Shown here piece after piece: positions 23,271 through 34,828 of a DNA stretch of 64,000 nucleotides (its first letter is position 1; the number at the start of each line of letters is the position of its first letter). The notes below the pieces were generated by a model. The model saw only the letters and a program-made list of their open reading frames with translations, did not search any database and was not told the origin of the DNA. Origin of the DNA: Tremella fuciformis (lineage: Eukaryota; Basidiomycota; Tremellomycetes; Tremellales; Tremellaceae); contig CP136490.1 in the NCBI GenBank assembly GCA_032768795.1, positions 5,332,001-5,396,000 on the forward strand, given 5' to 3'. Both the position numbers and the translations under genes were made by a program.

Positions 23271-23423
23271 TGTCGGATGGATAAGAAATGCATAGAGACA
23301 GTTCCCTGCTCACAGAGCAGGAAAAGCGAAGCTACAAGAGTTTTCTTATGTAATAGGAAAGGTATAAAGCGATGTGGCAGTGTGGCAGTGTGGCACAGAT
23401 CAGTATTGCTCACAATTCTGACA
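23271..23423 (-). repeat. Copia LTR, 3' end of H
   Basis: 153 bp, identical by eye to 28523-28675. Confidence 0.95.
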
Positions 23424-23430
23424 CTCCCAC

Positions 23431-26400
23431 TCAATCTGATCTTTGCTGAACTCCAAGTAACTCCCTCAGCCTGTTGAATACCTCTGCTGGGAGCGCCTTG
23501 GTGAGGAGATCTGCCATGTTCTCAGCTGATGGGACATGTGATAGGGTCACTGTGTTGTCCTCCACCTTCTCCCTGACAAATTTGTGTCTCATGTCAATGT
23601 GCTTTGACTTGTCATGGTTGACTGGGTTCTTTGACAAGGCAATTGCTCCATTGTTGTCGTTTAGAATTGGCAATGGCTGTTCCAATTCAAGCTGGAGATC
23701 ACTGAGAAGTTGCCTGAGCCAAATGGCTTGCCTGGTTGCTTCAGAAGAGGCCATGAGCTCTGCTTCTGTGGTAGAAAGCGCCACTGTATTTTGTCGCCGA
23801 CTTTTCCAGGCCACAACTCCACCATAGACTTTGAAGATGTAGCCTGTGGTTGATCTCCTGGTGTCTAGATCGCCTCCCCAGTCTGCATCTGCATAGCCCA
23901 GAGCAATTCTGTTTGAGTTCTCTTTGTTGAAGGTCAAACAAAGGTCTGTGGTGCCTCTGATATACCGAAGCAGATGTTTGGCCGCTTTCCAGTGCTCTGT
24001 GTTGTACTTGGAAATATATCTTGACAGCAGAGAGGCTGGAAAGGCAAGATCCGGTCTTGTGATTGTTGAGGCATAGAGAATGGCTCCCACTGCTTGGGCA
24101 TATGGGTAATGCTTTGCCTCCTCAAACTCGGTATCTGTGGCTGGAATGGGGCGAAAATTGGTAGGCAGAGGAGTTCTGGCTGGGTTGCAGTCACTCATAC
24201 CAAACCGGTCCAAAATTGACTCCAAATAATGTTCTTGACTCATGAACAGCTTGTTTTGAGTCCGATCTCGATGAATATTGAAGCCTAGGAAATAGGAAAC
24301 CGGCCCTGAGTCCTTACACTCAAATTCTGAGTTGAGAGCGCTTTTGAAAGCGTCCAAATACTTTCTGTTGTTGCAAGCAATCAACTGATCATCCACATGA
24401 ACTGAGAGCATGAGGAAATTGCCATTTTCGAATTTGTAGTAAAGGCAGGGGTCTGCAGAGGTTGGTTTGAGGCCTTGAGACCGGAGCCAATGATCTAGAG
24501 CTTTGTTGAAACATCTAGGAGACTGCTTGAGACCATAGAGCGATTTTCTGAGTCGCAAAACTTTGCCCGCAGGAATGTTGGAGCCTTCTGGTGGTTCCAT
24601 ATATATTTCCTCTTCCAAATCGCCATTGAGGAAGGCTGCAATGATGTCTACTTGGTCACACTCCATGTTGAAGTGATTGACCAAGGCCAGGAAGACTCTG
24701 ATGGTGTCCTTGTGCGCAACAGAGGCAAATAACTCGTTGAAATCGAGACCTTCAATTTGTGAATAGCCCTTGGCAACAAATCTGGCCTTGTAGGTTGAAG
24801 GTTTACCGGTTTCACCATCGATCTTTCTGGTGTAGACCCATTTTCCTTTGAGGACTCTTTGATTTGAGCGATCCACAACCGCCCAAACTCGATATTTGTC
24901 CATTTTGGCAAGCTCAGAATCCATGCTGGATTTCCAGTGCTCCCACTCGCCAGAATTGCGCGCTTGCAAGTATGTTTGCGGTATATTTGTTGCAAGCATA
25001 GCACAGGCAACATTTGCAGCTTGAATTTCGTTCTCAAATTCCTCATCATCTCGCAAATTCAGCTCATCTGATGAGTCTGAGTCGCTTGAATTATCGCCAT
25101 TATGCCCCCCTTGCTGCGGTATCGGTGGTGCAGCAGAAGCGCGGCGTTCTGCAGCAATTTGGCGATGATGATCTCTTTCAATGATATTTGGAATTTGTAA
25201 ATTTTGATTGGCGACTTTTTGCTCATTTGCCAAATTTTGAAAGAACCGCTCTACCTCCTGCATTCCCTGTGTCGGTGGCGGTAGAGGCTCCTGCAGACTA
25301 TCTTCCTGCAAAAGGACAGATTTATCGGACTCGATTTGAGGCTGTAAACCCTTAAGTTCCAATTCCGGAATTTCAATTTGCTCTGAATTGATTTCTGTGT
25401 TTGCAAAAATAACATCCCGGCTGATTGTGATGCTGCCGGTCACCTTGGAATATATCCGGTAATTGTTGGTGGCCTCTTGATACCCCACAAGAATCCCCTC
25501 TTGATATCTTGGAGCCAGCTTGTTTTTCTCTGTATGATTTCGGAAAAATGCTTTGCAGCCAAATGGTTGAAGGTGTGTAATTTGGCAATTTCGATTTTGC
25601 CACTTGTCTTCGGGTATTTCCTGCTTTGGACCACAGGGTGTACGATTCCGAGTGTAGGCTATATAATTTGCCGCCTCAGCCCATAGATTCTGAGGTAATC
25701 CGGAATGAACAAGGACTGTTCTGACCCCATTGAGAATTGTAAGATGCAATCGCTCAACCCGCCCATTTTGAGTGTGCGCATCTGGTGGGACTTGAATATG
25801 CTGAATTCCGTGATTCCTTATGAATTGTTTCCACTCATTAGAGGAGAATTCACCACCATTGTCAGATCTGATTGTCTTGACTTTGGTGGATAGCTGTCTT
25901 TCAACTAGAGCAATATATTGCTGAATCGCCTCAAATGCGCCAGACTTTTGCTTCAGAAAATAGAGATGGGCTTTTCTGGTGAAATCATCATAACAAGTGA
26001 GGAAATATCGAGCTCCATTTGCAGAGGCCACTCTGGCAGGCCCCCATAAATCAATGTGGACGATCTCAAGCGGTGTAGATGCTCTGATATCGCTTGGCAA
26101 AGATGGAAGCCGGCCGGTTTTGCCCAGAATGCAGCTTTGGCACTGGAATGACTTTGCATCTGAAGCTGAAATTTCGATATCGCCCATTCTTCCACTCCTG
26201 ATGACTCTCATGACTGCAGATATATTCAAATGGCCAAGTCGCTCATGGATGTCTTGTAAATCAGCTGCAGAAGCAATATTTGCTGATGCGCTTGCCTCCT
26301 GGTATATATAGAGGCCGGATCGCTTTGGGGCTTTGAGAAAAGTATTTCCGGTGCTGATTTGGCACAAGGTTGCATTTCCGGCCGCAAATCTCCATCCCAA

Positions 26401-27477
26401 GCCTTGTGGAGTTGCAGAGACCGAGATGAGGTTCCGATCCAGCCCAGGAATATAGAGGCAGCCCGGAAAAGCGATTCCGGCAAGGTAGAGAGTGCCGGTC
26501 ATGTTGCAAGGCAGATGTGCTGAATTGCCAAACCGGACTTGCATTTTCTGAGCCGGTTTCAGATCCGATAGCATTTGAGCATCATTACACATGTGATGTG
26601 TTGCTCCAGAATCGACAATAAATTCATAGCGGTCGCATTTTGCATGATGGGCGGATGCGGTCGCTACTGCATTGAAAGCAGATGCTGTTCCAATGTCGGT
26701 ATCGATCTCAGGGCTGACGGAGGCAATCTCGGCCTTGGGCGGAATTCTTTGTGTCTGCTTGATCCGATTTTGCTGATTATGACACTCTGCATTGCTGTGG
26801 CCATGAATCCGGTGATAATCGCAATATTTTGACATGTCTCTGGGGCGATTTGGCTTGAATGCCGGTCTCTTCATTGCAGCAAGAGCTGTAGCTGAATCCG
26901 AATTTTTCCGCCTCTCATATTCAGCCTGGACTGCCGATTTGACCTCTGAAGAGCTGAGAGGCTGTCGCATCCATAGATTCTGCTTTGTGGTCGCATATGA
27001 CTCAGGGAGAGCAAGAGTCATGCAGAAAGCAAGGATTTTATCGGAAATAATTTCGCCAGAGCTGTTGAGCTGAGTATGGGCGCTCTGCTGGGCTGCTAGA
27101 ATTGGCATCGGATCTTCTCCATCGATAATTTCGGCCCTGGCAAGAGATTGGAAAAGAGCGGCCTGCCTGGCACCAGTAGAGGCAGAATGCTGCCGTTTCA
27201 ACTCGTCCCAAAGCGATTTGGGTGATGGGGAGGTCCAATCTTTGACTGTAGCCGGTAGAGCAGCCTGGACGGTCTCAGAGAGGCTCTGGAAAATTATCGC
27301 AAACGATTTATCGAATTTGAGCTGGTCTGCAGCTGAAATTGGCGAAATCGGCTCGGTTCTGATGCAGGCAAGCAAGCCCTTGCCCATAAGAGTGGTGGCA
27401 ATATGCGATTCCCATTGAGGATAATTATCGCTGCCTTTCAGAGTAACAACTTTGATTTTGATTTCGCTCTCCTCCAT
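23431..27477 (-). CDS. Copia H gag-pol polyprotein (1348 aa, intact)
   Basis: Same architecture as the F polyprotein: Gag, CHHC knuckle, protease FIVDSGATHHM, integrase with HHCC and DDE residues, RT with HVDD, RNase H, ending LGVQQRSD. The linker differs (SSDSDSSDELNL, then ENEIQAANVACAML), a variant shared with G. No stop or frameshift. Confidence 0.96.
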   Translation of the reverse strand: MEESEIKIKVVTLKGSDNYPQWESHIATTLMGKGLLACIRTEPISPISAADQLKFDKSFAIIFQSLSETVQAALPATVKDWTSPSPKSLWDELKRQHSASTGARQAALFQSLARAEIIDGEDPMPILAAQQSAHTQLNSSGEIISDKILAFCMTLALPESYATTKQNLWMRQPLSSSEVKSAVQAEYERRKNSDSATALAAMKRPAFKPNRPRDMSKYCDYHRIHGHSNAECHNQQNRIKQTQRIPPKAEIASVSPEIDTDIGTASAFNAVATASAHHAKCDRYEFIVDSGATHHMCNDAQMLSDLKPAQKMQVRFGNSAHLPCNMTGTLYLAGIAFPGCLYIPGLDRNLISVSATPQGLGWRFAAGNATLCQISTGNTFLKAPKRSGLYIYQEASASANIASAADLQDIHERLGHLNISAVMRVIRSGRMGDIEISASDAKSFQCQSCILGKTGRLPSLPSDIRASTPLEIVHIDLWGPARVASANGARYFLTCYDDFTRKAHLYFLKQKSGAFEAIQQYIALVERQLSTKVKTIRSDNGGEFSSNEWKQFIRNHGIQHIQVPPDAHTQNGRVERLHLTILNGVRTVLVHSGLPQNLWAEAANYIAYTRNRTPCGPKQEIPEDKWQNRNCQITHLQPFGCKAFFRNHTEKNKLAPRYQEGILVGYQEATNNYRIYSKVTGSITISRDVIFANTEINSEQIEIPELELKGLQPQIESDKSVLLQEDSLQEPLPPPTQGMQEVERFFQNLANEQKVANQNLQIPNIIERDHHRQIAAERRASAAPPIPQQGGHNGDNSSDSDSSDELNLRDDEEFENEIQAANVACAMLATNIPQTYLQARNSGEWEHWKSSMDSELAKMDKYRVWAVVDRSNQRVLKGKWVYTRKIDGETGKPSTYKARFVAKGYSQIEGLDFNELFASVAHKDTIRVFLALVNHFNMECDQVDIIAAFLNGDLEEEIYMEPPEGSNIPAGKVLRLRKSLYGLKQSPRCFNKALDHWLRSQGLKPTSADPCLYYKFENGNFLMLSVHVDDQLIACNNRKYLDAFKSALNSEFECKDSGPVSYFLGFNIHRDRTQNKLFMSQEHYLESILDRFGMSDCNPARTPLPTNFRPIPATDTEFEEAKHYPYAQAVGAILYASTITRPDLAFPASLLSRYISKYNTEHWKAAKHLLRYIRGTTDLCLTFNKENSNRIALGYADADWGGDLDTRRSTTGYIFKVYGGVVAWKSRRQNTVALSTTEAELMASSEATRQAIWLRQLLSDLQLELEQPLPILNDNNGAIALSKNPVNHDKSKHIDMRHKFVREKVEDNTVTLSHVPSAENMADLLTKALPAEVFNRLRELLGVQQRSD

Positions 27478-28522
27478 TCTGCCAATAATTATATCTCGAG
27501 AACGGACGGGCCGATTGGGTTGCCGTTGAGAGGGGTAAGGTTGACCGGTAGGAGGTATATCGTGTGCGAAGGAGAAATTTTAAATATGCGAGTGTCAGCT
27601 GCAATCGCAAAAGTTTGAATGAGACTCTCAAAGAGACTCAGCTGAAAGCGAGAGCAGCTTGAATTGCCAGAGGCTCAGAGGCTGCCCACCAGGTTTCACT
27701 GGATTCTGCGGCCACCGGAACGGTGTACGACCTCCTGGATGCTCCAGCAATGCTAGGGATCGGCCTAGAATTGATTTCTGCAGAGCCAAGTCCGGATTTG
27801 CTTGAACTCCCTCGATGTGACCTAGCAGTGCGGTCTAGGACGTTTGCCTTCACCTGCCAAGCCCAGCAGGCCGCGATTTCACCCAGCGATAGGGCAGCAG
27901 TGATGATGTTGTTAAATCGGAAAATCCGATTGCAGTAATAAGGCAATAACTCGAGAACGAGTGAGCCAATTGAGCTCTACTGAAGCCCAAATTCAGTCCG
28001 TAGGTGCCGTTATGTTGTCTAGAAGCGGCGGGCGGATCGGTGCAGCGATGGGCGAGAAATCGGATTTCTGGTGCTGAAAGACTCAACTCCAAATTCTGAG
28101 TTTCTCGGAAATGATAAATTGATATCTCTTGAACAACACCCCGCACTGCGAAATCCTTTACAGGAACGGTAGACGCAGTGATCACAAGTGTTGTGTAAAA
28201 CAGAGAGACCGATCGGGCTGATAGAACGCGAGAAATCGTCCAAGTTGTAAACGTCCGTTATCTCGGCCTTCTGTGAGTGCTGGACTCTTCAGGGGCCGTA
28301 AGACGTGTGCTTGCACTGTAGATAGAGTGCTGTGTCGTTCTGGCGTTTGTAGGTGAAGCGACAGAGATGGTAGAGAAGCCGGAAGCCGTGTAAATGGCGA
28401 AGGCGATTGCGGGTGAACCACGGAAGCTACCGTAAATCCGAGGATACCTCGTGAAAGAGCACGTCGAGCTCTATTGGGTCGCTTGTCGGCAGGCGAATCG
28501 GGTGCGATTCAGGCTCATAACC

Positions 28523-28675
28523 TGTCGGATGGATAAGAAATGCATAGAGACAGTTCCCTGCTCACAGAGCAGGAAAAGCGAAGCTACAAGAGTTTTCTTA
28601 TGTAATAGGAAAGGTATAAAGCGATGTGGCAGTGTGGCAGTGTGGCACAGATCAGTATTGCTCACAATTCTGACA
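28523..28675 (-). repeat. Copia LTR, 5' end of H
   Basis: 153 bp, identical by eye to 23271-23423. Confidence 0.95.
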
Positions 28676-28680
28676 GATCC

Positions 28681-31113
28681 GACAATGGTGGTGAATTCTC
28701 CTCAAATGAGTGGAAACAATTCATGAGGAATCACGGAATTCAGCATATTCAGGTCCCACCAGATGCGCACACTCAAAATGGGCGAGTTGAAAGATTGCAC
28801 CTCACAATCCTCAATGGAGTGAGAACAGTCCTTGTTCATTCCGGATTGCCTCAGAATCTATGGGCTGAAGCGGCAAATTATATAGCCTACACTCGAAATC
28901 GCACACCCTGTGGGCCAAAGCAGGAAATACCCGAAGACAAGTGGCAAAATCGAAATTGCCAAATTACACACCTTCAACCATTTGGCTGCAAAGCATTTTT
29001 CCGAAATCATACAGAGAAAAACAAGCTGGCACCAAGATATCAAGAGGGCATCCTTGTGGGGTATCAGGAGGCCACCAACAATTACCGGATATATTCAAAA
29101 CAGTCCGGCAGCATCACCATCAGCCGGGATGTTATCTTTGCAAACACAGAATTCAATTCTGAGCAAATTGAAATTCCGGAATTGGAACCTAAAGGGTCAC
29201 GGCCTCAAATCGAGCCCGACAAATCTGTTCTTTTGCAGAATGATGCTTCATACATGCCCCTATCACCTGTAAAAACCGGAATGCCCCAGATTGAACGGTT
29301 CTTTCGGAATTTGGCAAATGAGCAAAAAGTCGTCAATCAAAATTTACAAATTCCAAATATCATTGAAAGAGATCATCATCGCCAAATTGCTGCAGAACGC
29401 CGCGCTTCTGCTGCACCACCGATACCGCAGCAAGGGGGGCATAATGGCGATAATTCAAGCGACTCAGACTCATCAGATGAGCTGAATTTGCGAGATGATG
29501 AGGAATTTGAGAACGAGATTCAAGATGCAAATGTTGCCTGTGCTATGCTCGCAACAAATATACCTCAAACATATTTGCAAGCGCGCAATTCTGGCGAGTG
29601 GGAGCACTGGAAATCCAGCATGGATTCTGAGCTTGCCAAAATGGACAAATATCGAGTTTGGGCGGTTGTGGATCGCTCAAATCAAAGAGTCCTCAAAGGA
29701 AAATGGGTCTACACCAGAAAGATCGATGGTGAAACCGGTAAACCTTCAACCTACAAGGCCAGATTTGTTGCCAAGGGCTATTCACAAATTGAAGGACTCG
29801 ATTTCAACGAGTTATTTGCCTCTGTTGCGCACAAGGACACCATCAGAGTCTTCCTGGCCTTGGTCAATCACTTCAACATGGAGTGTGACCAAGTAGACAT
29901 CATTGCAGCCTTCCTGAATGGCGATTTGGAGGAGGAAATATATATGGAACCACCAGAGGGCTCCAATATACCTGCAGGCAAAATTTTGCGACTCAGAAAA
30001 TCGCTTTATGGTCTCAAGCAATCTCCTAGATGCTTCAACAAAGCTCTGGATAATTGGCTTCGGTCTCAAGGCCTCAAACCAACCTCTGCAGACCCCTGCC
30101 TTTACTACAAATTCGAAAATGGCAATTTCCTCATGCTCTCAGTTCATGTGGATGATCAGTTGATTGCTTGCAACAACAGAAAGTATTTGGACGCTTTCAA
30201 AATCGCTCTCAACTCAGAATTTGAGTGCAAGGACTCAGGGCCGGTTTCCTATTTCCTAGGCTTCAATATTCATCGAGATCGGACACAGAACAAGCTGTTT
30301 ATGAGTCAAGAACATTATTTGGAGTCAATTTTGGACCGGTTTGGTATGAGTGACTGCAACCCAGCCAGAACTCCTCTGCCTGCCAGTTTTCGCCCTGTTC
30401 CAGCCACAGATACCGAGTTTGAAGAGGCAAAGCATTACCCATATGCCCAAGCAGTGGGAGCCATTCTTTATGCCTCAACAATTACAAGACCGGATCTCGC
30501 TTTTCCAGCTTCTCTGCTATCAAGATACATATCCAAATACAACACAGAGCACTGGAAAGCGGCCAAACATCTACTTCGGTACATCAGAGGCACCACAGAC
30601 CTTTGTTTGACCTTCAACAAAGAGAATTCAACCAGAATTGCCCTAGGCTATGCAGATGCAGACTGGGGAGGCGATCTAGACACAAGAAGATCGACTACAG
30701 GCTATATCTTCAAGGTCTATGGTGGAATTGTGGCCTGGAAAAGTCGACGGCAAAATACAGTGGCGCTTTCTACCACAGAAGCAGAGCTCATGGCCTCTTC
30801 TGAAGCGACCAGGCAAGCCATTTGGCTCAGGCAACTTCTCAGTGATCTTCAGCTTGGTCTGGAGGAGCCCCTGCCAATTCTAAACGACAACAATGGAGCA
30901 ATTGCCTTGTCAAAGAACCCAGTCAACCATGACAAGTCCAAGCACATTGACATGAGACACAAGTTTGTCAGGGAGAAGGTGGAGGACAACACAGTGACTC
31001 TGTCACATGTCCCATCAGCTGAGAACATGGCGGATCTCCTCACCAAGGCGCTCCCAGCAGAGGTATTCAACAGGTTGAGGGATCTACTTGGAGTTCAGCA
31101 AAGATCAGATTGA
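28681..31113 (+). CDS. Copia G gag-pol, 3' part (integrase C-half, RT, RNase H)
   Basis: Resumes at DNGGEFSSNEWKQF directly after H and its TSD copy. It contains the integrase Asp and Glu, the linker, RT (HVDD) and RNase H, and ends LGVQQRSD. Confidence 0.93.
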   Translation, partial: DNGGEFSSNEWKQFMRNHGIQHIQVPPDAHTQNGRVERLHLTILNGVRTVLVHSGLPQNLWAEAANYIAYTRNRTPCGPKQEIPEDKWQNRNCQITHLQPFGCKAFFRNHTEKNKLAPRYQEGILVGYQEATNNYRIYSKQSGSITISRDVIFANTEFNSEQIEIPELEPKGSRPQIEPDKSVLLQNDASYMPLSPVKTGMPQIERFFRNLANEQKVVNQNLQIPNIIERDHHRQIAAERRASAAPPIPQQGGHNGDNSSDSDSSDELNLRDDEEFENEIQDANVACAMLATNIPQTYLQARNSGEWEHWKSSMDSELAKMDKYRVWAVVDRSNQRVLKGKWVYTRKIDGETGKPSTYKARFVAKGYSQIEGLDFNELFASVAHKDTIRVFLALVNHFNMECDQVDIIAAFLNGDLEEEIYMEPPEGSNIPAGKILRLRKSLYGLKQSPRCFNKALDNWLRSQGLKPTSADPCLYYKFENGNFLMLSVHVDDQLIACNNRKYLDAFKIALNSEFECKDSGPVSYFLGFNIHRDRTQNKLFMSQEHYLESILDRFGMSDCNPARTPLPASFRPVPATDTEFEEAKHYPYAQAVGAILYASTITRPDLAFPASLLSRYISKYNTEHWKAAKHLLRYIRGTTDLCLTFNKENSTRIALGYADADWGGDLDTRRSTTGYIFKVYGGIVAWKSRRQNTVALSTTEAELMASSEATRQAIWLRQLLSDLQLGLEEPLPILNDNNGAIALSKNPVNHDKSKHIDMRHKFVREKVEDNTVTLSHVPSAENMADLLTKALPAEVFNRLRDLLGVQQRSD

Positions 31114-31120
31114 GTGGGAG

Positions 31121-31272
31121 TGTCGGAATTGTGAGCAATCCTGATCTGTGCCACACTGCCACACTGCAACATCGCTTCTAGCCCTTTCCTATTACATAAG
31201 GAAACTCTATAGCGTCGCTTTTCCTGCTCTCTGAGCAGGGAACATGTCTTATGCACTTCATATCATCCGACA
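31121..31272 (+). repeat. Copia LTR, 3' end of G
   Basis: 152 bp, followed by the TSD GTTCT and then the rest of E. Confidence 0.95.
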
Positions 31273-31277
31273 GTTCT

Positions 31278-33604
31278 GCAGCAATTTGGCGATAATGATC
31301 TCTTTCAATCAATTTTGGAGCTTGTTTGTTATTTTGTTGCTCATCTGCCAAATTCCGGAAGAACCGTTCTACTTGGGGAAGTCCGGTCTTCACAGGTGAT
31401 AGAGGCATATATAGACCATCATCCTGCAAAAGCGCAGATTTATCGGAATTGATTTGGGGCCGTGAAATTTTAAGTTCCAATTCCGGAGTTTTAATTTGCT
31501 CAGAATTGATTTCTGTAATTTCGGAATTCGCAAAAATCACATCTCTGCTGATTGTGATGCTGCGGTTCTGCTTTTGATATATGCGATAGTTGTTGGTCGC
31601 TTCTTGATAACCAACAAGTATCCCTTCTTGATATCTAGGCGCAAGCTTGTCTTTCTCTGTGTGATTTCGGAAAAATGCTTTGCAGCCAAATGGTTGAAGG
31701 TGTGAAATTTGACAATTTCGCTTTTGCCATTTATCTTCAGGTATTTCCTGCTTGGGACCACAGGGAGTGCGATTTCGAGTGTAGGCTATATAATTTGCCG
31801 CTTCAGCCCATAAATTCTGAGGTAGACCGGAATGAACAAGGACTGTTCTGACACCATTGAGAATTGTAAGGTGTAATCGCTCAACTCGGCCGTTCTGAGT
31901 GTGCGCATCTGGAGGAACTTGAATATGTTGAATTCCATGATTCCTCATGAATCTCTTCCATTCATTTGATGAGAATTCACCACCATTGTCGGATCTAATT
32001 GTTCTGACTTTGGTGGATAATTGGCGCTCAACTAAAACGATATATTGCTGAATTGCCTCAAATGCTCCAGATTTCTCTTTGAGGAAGTACAGATGCGCTT
32101 TCCTTGTGAAATCGTCATAGCAGGTGAGGAAATATCGCGCTCCATTAATTGATGGGACTCTGGCTGGACCCCATAAATCAATATGGACAATCTCCAGTGG
32201 TGTGGACGCTCTGATATCGCTAGGTAAAGCAGGAAGTCGGCCGGTTTTGCCTAAAATGCAGCTTTGGCACTGGAAAGACTTTGCATCTGCTGTAGAAATT
32301 TCGATTTCGCCCATTCTCCCACTTTTCACCACTCTGAGCACACCTGATATATTCAAATGGCCAAGTCGCTCATGAATGTCTTGTAGATCAGCTGCAGAAG
32401 CGATATTTGCTGATGCGCTTGCCTCCTGATGTATATAGAGGCCGGATCGCTTTGGAGCAGTGAGAATTTGATTTCCGGTCTGAATTTTGCATAATTTCGC
32501 ATTTCCGGCCGCAAATTTCCATACCAGGCCTGGTGGTGTTGCAGAGACCGAGATGAGGTTCCGATCTAGCCCAGGAATATATAGGCAGCCTGGAAAAGCG
32601 ATTCCGGCAAGGTAGAGAGTGCCAGTCATGTTGCAAGGCAAATGTGCTGAATTGCCAAACCGGACTTGCAGTTTCTGAGCCGGTTTGAGATCCGATAGCA
32701 TTTGGGCATCATTACACATGTGATGTGTTGCACCAGAATCGATAATAAATTCATAGCGGTCGCATTTTGCTTGGTAGGCGGATGCAATCGCTACAGCATT
32801 GAAAGCAGATGCTGGGCCGATATCGGTATCATCTGTGATGCTGAGTGATGCGATTTCGGCTTTGGGCTGAATTTTCTGTGGCCGATTTTGCTGATTTCTG
32901 CACTCTGAATTGTTGTGAGAGTGCGATTTATGATAATCGCAAAATTTCGAGTTGTCCTTGGGCCGGAATGGCTTGAATGGAGCCGGTCTCCTTGCTGCAG
33001 CTAAAGCTGTGGCCGATTCCGAATTTTTCCGCCTCTCATATTCAGCCTGGACTGCCGCTTTCACCTCTGAAGAGCTGAGAGGCTGTCGCATCCAGAGGTT
33101 CTGCTTTGTGGTCGCATATGATTCAGGAAGCGCCAGTGTCATGCAGAATGCAAGGATTTTATCGGAAATGATCTCGCCAGAGCTATTCAGCTGTGTGTGG
33201 GCGCTCTGTTGGGCTGCTAGGACCGGCATGGGATCTTCTCCATCGATAATAGACGCCCTGGCAAGCGATTGGAATAAAGTAGCCTGTCTGGCACCAGTTG
33301 AGGCTGAATGCTGCCGCTTAATTTCGTCCCAGAGCGTTTTGGGTGAGGGCGATGTCCAGTCCTTCACTGTGGCCGGTAGAGCCGCTTGCACAGTCTCAGA
33401 GAGGCTCTGGAAAATTATCGCAAACGATTTATCGAATTTGAGCTGGTCTGCAGCTGAAATTGGCGAAATCGGTTCGGTTCTGATGCAGGATAAGAGGCCC
33501 TTGCCCATGAGAGTGGTGGCGATATGCGATTCCCATTGTGGATAATTATCGCTGCCTCTGAGAATGATGACTTTGATTTTCGAAATTTCGTTTTCCTCCT
33601 CCAT
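31278..33604 (-). CDS. Copia E gag-pol, 5' part (Gag, PR, integrase)
   Basis: Starts MEEENEISKIK, a variant N-terminus. Carries a CDYHKSHSHNNSEC knuckle, IDSGATHHM, the integrase HHCC and all three DDE residues, and breaks in IERDHYRQIAAE at the G insertion. It joins in frame with 20270-20449 and 13325-14879. Confidence 0.92.
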
Positions 33605-34669
33605 CTCTTATAATTATTTCTCGATAACGGCTGCAGCGAATCGGCTGAGAATCGGAGAGGTGATAGCGGTAATAATGAGGAGTGAATATCTCGAAGCAGA
33701 AATATTTAAATATGCGAGTGTCAGCTGCAGTCGCAAATGTTTGAATGAGACTCTCAGAGAGACTCAGCTGAAAGCGAGAGCAGCTTGAATTGCCTATGAG
33801 GCTCAGAGGCTGCCCACCAGGTTTCACTGGATTCTGCGGCCACCGGAACGGTGTACGACCTCCTGGGTGCTCCACCAAGCTTGGGGATCGGCCCAAAATT
33901 GATTTCTGCAGAGCCAAGTCCGGATTTGCTTGAACTCCCTCGGTGTAACCTAGACCGGCCAGGACGTTTGCCTTCACCTGCCAAGCCCAGCAAGCCGCGA
34001 TTTCACCCAGCGATAGGGCAGAAACGAGATAAAGTGTTGATAAATCGGAAATTCCGATAGCAGTAATCTTGCAATAACTTGGGAACGAGTAAGCCGATTG
34101 TGCTCTGCTGGTGCTGCAAAACAGTTCGTATGCGCCGTGATAACGTGTAGAAACGGTAGGCAAATCGGTGCAGCGATAGGCGAGGAATCGAATTTCTGGT
34201 GTGAGAAGATTCAACTCCAAATTTGCAGTTTGCCGGAATTGAGAATTCGATATCTCGAGGATGGTGAATGCTGCTGTGCTGTACTTCACTGTGGTGGTGG
34301 ATGCAATAACAGAGGCTGGTGTGTAGGACAAACAGCTCAATCGGGCCGATGGATCGCGAGAAATCGGCAAAGTCGTGACTGACTGTTAATCCGGCAGTCT
34401 GTGTCTGTGCTGCCGGTTGTAGACTGTTGTCTGCACTGTAGAGAGAGTGCTGTGTCGTTCTGGCGCTTGTAGGTAAAGCGGCAGAGATGGTAGGTAGGGT
34501 AGGTAGGTAGATAGGTGAAGGTGTGCCGGAAAGCGTGCACTTTGATTGTGCAATTGCGGTCGATCCGTTGATGCGACCAAAGATCCGAGGACACCTCGTG
34601 AAAGAGCACGTCGAGCTCTATTTGGGCACTTCTCCGCAGGGCGATCGGGCGCGATTCAGGCTCATAACC

Positions 34670-34823
34670 TGTCGGATGAATATGAAGTGCATAGAGACAT
34701 CTGTACTGCTCAGAGAGCATGGAAAGCGACGCTACAGAGTTTCCTTATGTAATAGGAAAGAGCTGGAAGCGATGTGGCAGTGTGGCAGTGTGGCACAGAT
34801 CAGTATTGCTCACAATTCCGACA
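34670..34823 (-). repeat. Copia LTR, 5' end of E
   Basis: 154 bp, right flank TSD ATTGA. Confidence 0.95.
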
Positions 34824-34828
34824 ATTGA

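Larger units (their letters stand above)
23271..28675 (-). mobile_element. Complete copia element H (minus), TSD GATCC
   Basis: LTRs 23271-23423 and 28523-28675 (153 bp, identical by eye), TSD GATCC at 23266-23270 and 28676-28680. gag-pol 23431-27477, leader 27478-28522, primer-binding site 28504-28522. It is the innermost layer of the nest (H in G in E in A in B), so the youngest of that chain. Confidence 0.96.
20450..31272 (+). mobile_element. Copia element G (plus), TSD GTTCT, split by H
   Basis: LTRs 20450-20601 and 31121-31272 (152 bp, identical by eye), TSD GTTCT at 20445-20449 and 31273-31277. Primer-binding site 20602-20620, leader to 21653, gag-pol 21654-23270 and 28681-31113. Element H is inserted in the integrase codons with TSD GATCC. 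Confidence 0.95.
13164..34823 (-). mobile_element. Copia element E (minus), TSD ATTGA, split by F and G
   Basis: LTRs 13164-13317 and 34670-34823 (154 bp each, identical by eye) with TSD ATTGA at 13159-13163 and 34824-34828. The internal region is broken by F (TSD GTATA) and by G (TSD GTTCT). The remaining pieces 13325-14879, 20270-20449 and 31278-33604 add up to an open frame of 1354 codons. Leader 33605-34669. The gag N-terminus (EENEISKIKVIILRGSD) differs from the other copies, marking a subfamily. Confidence 0.93.
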
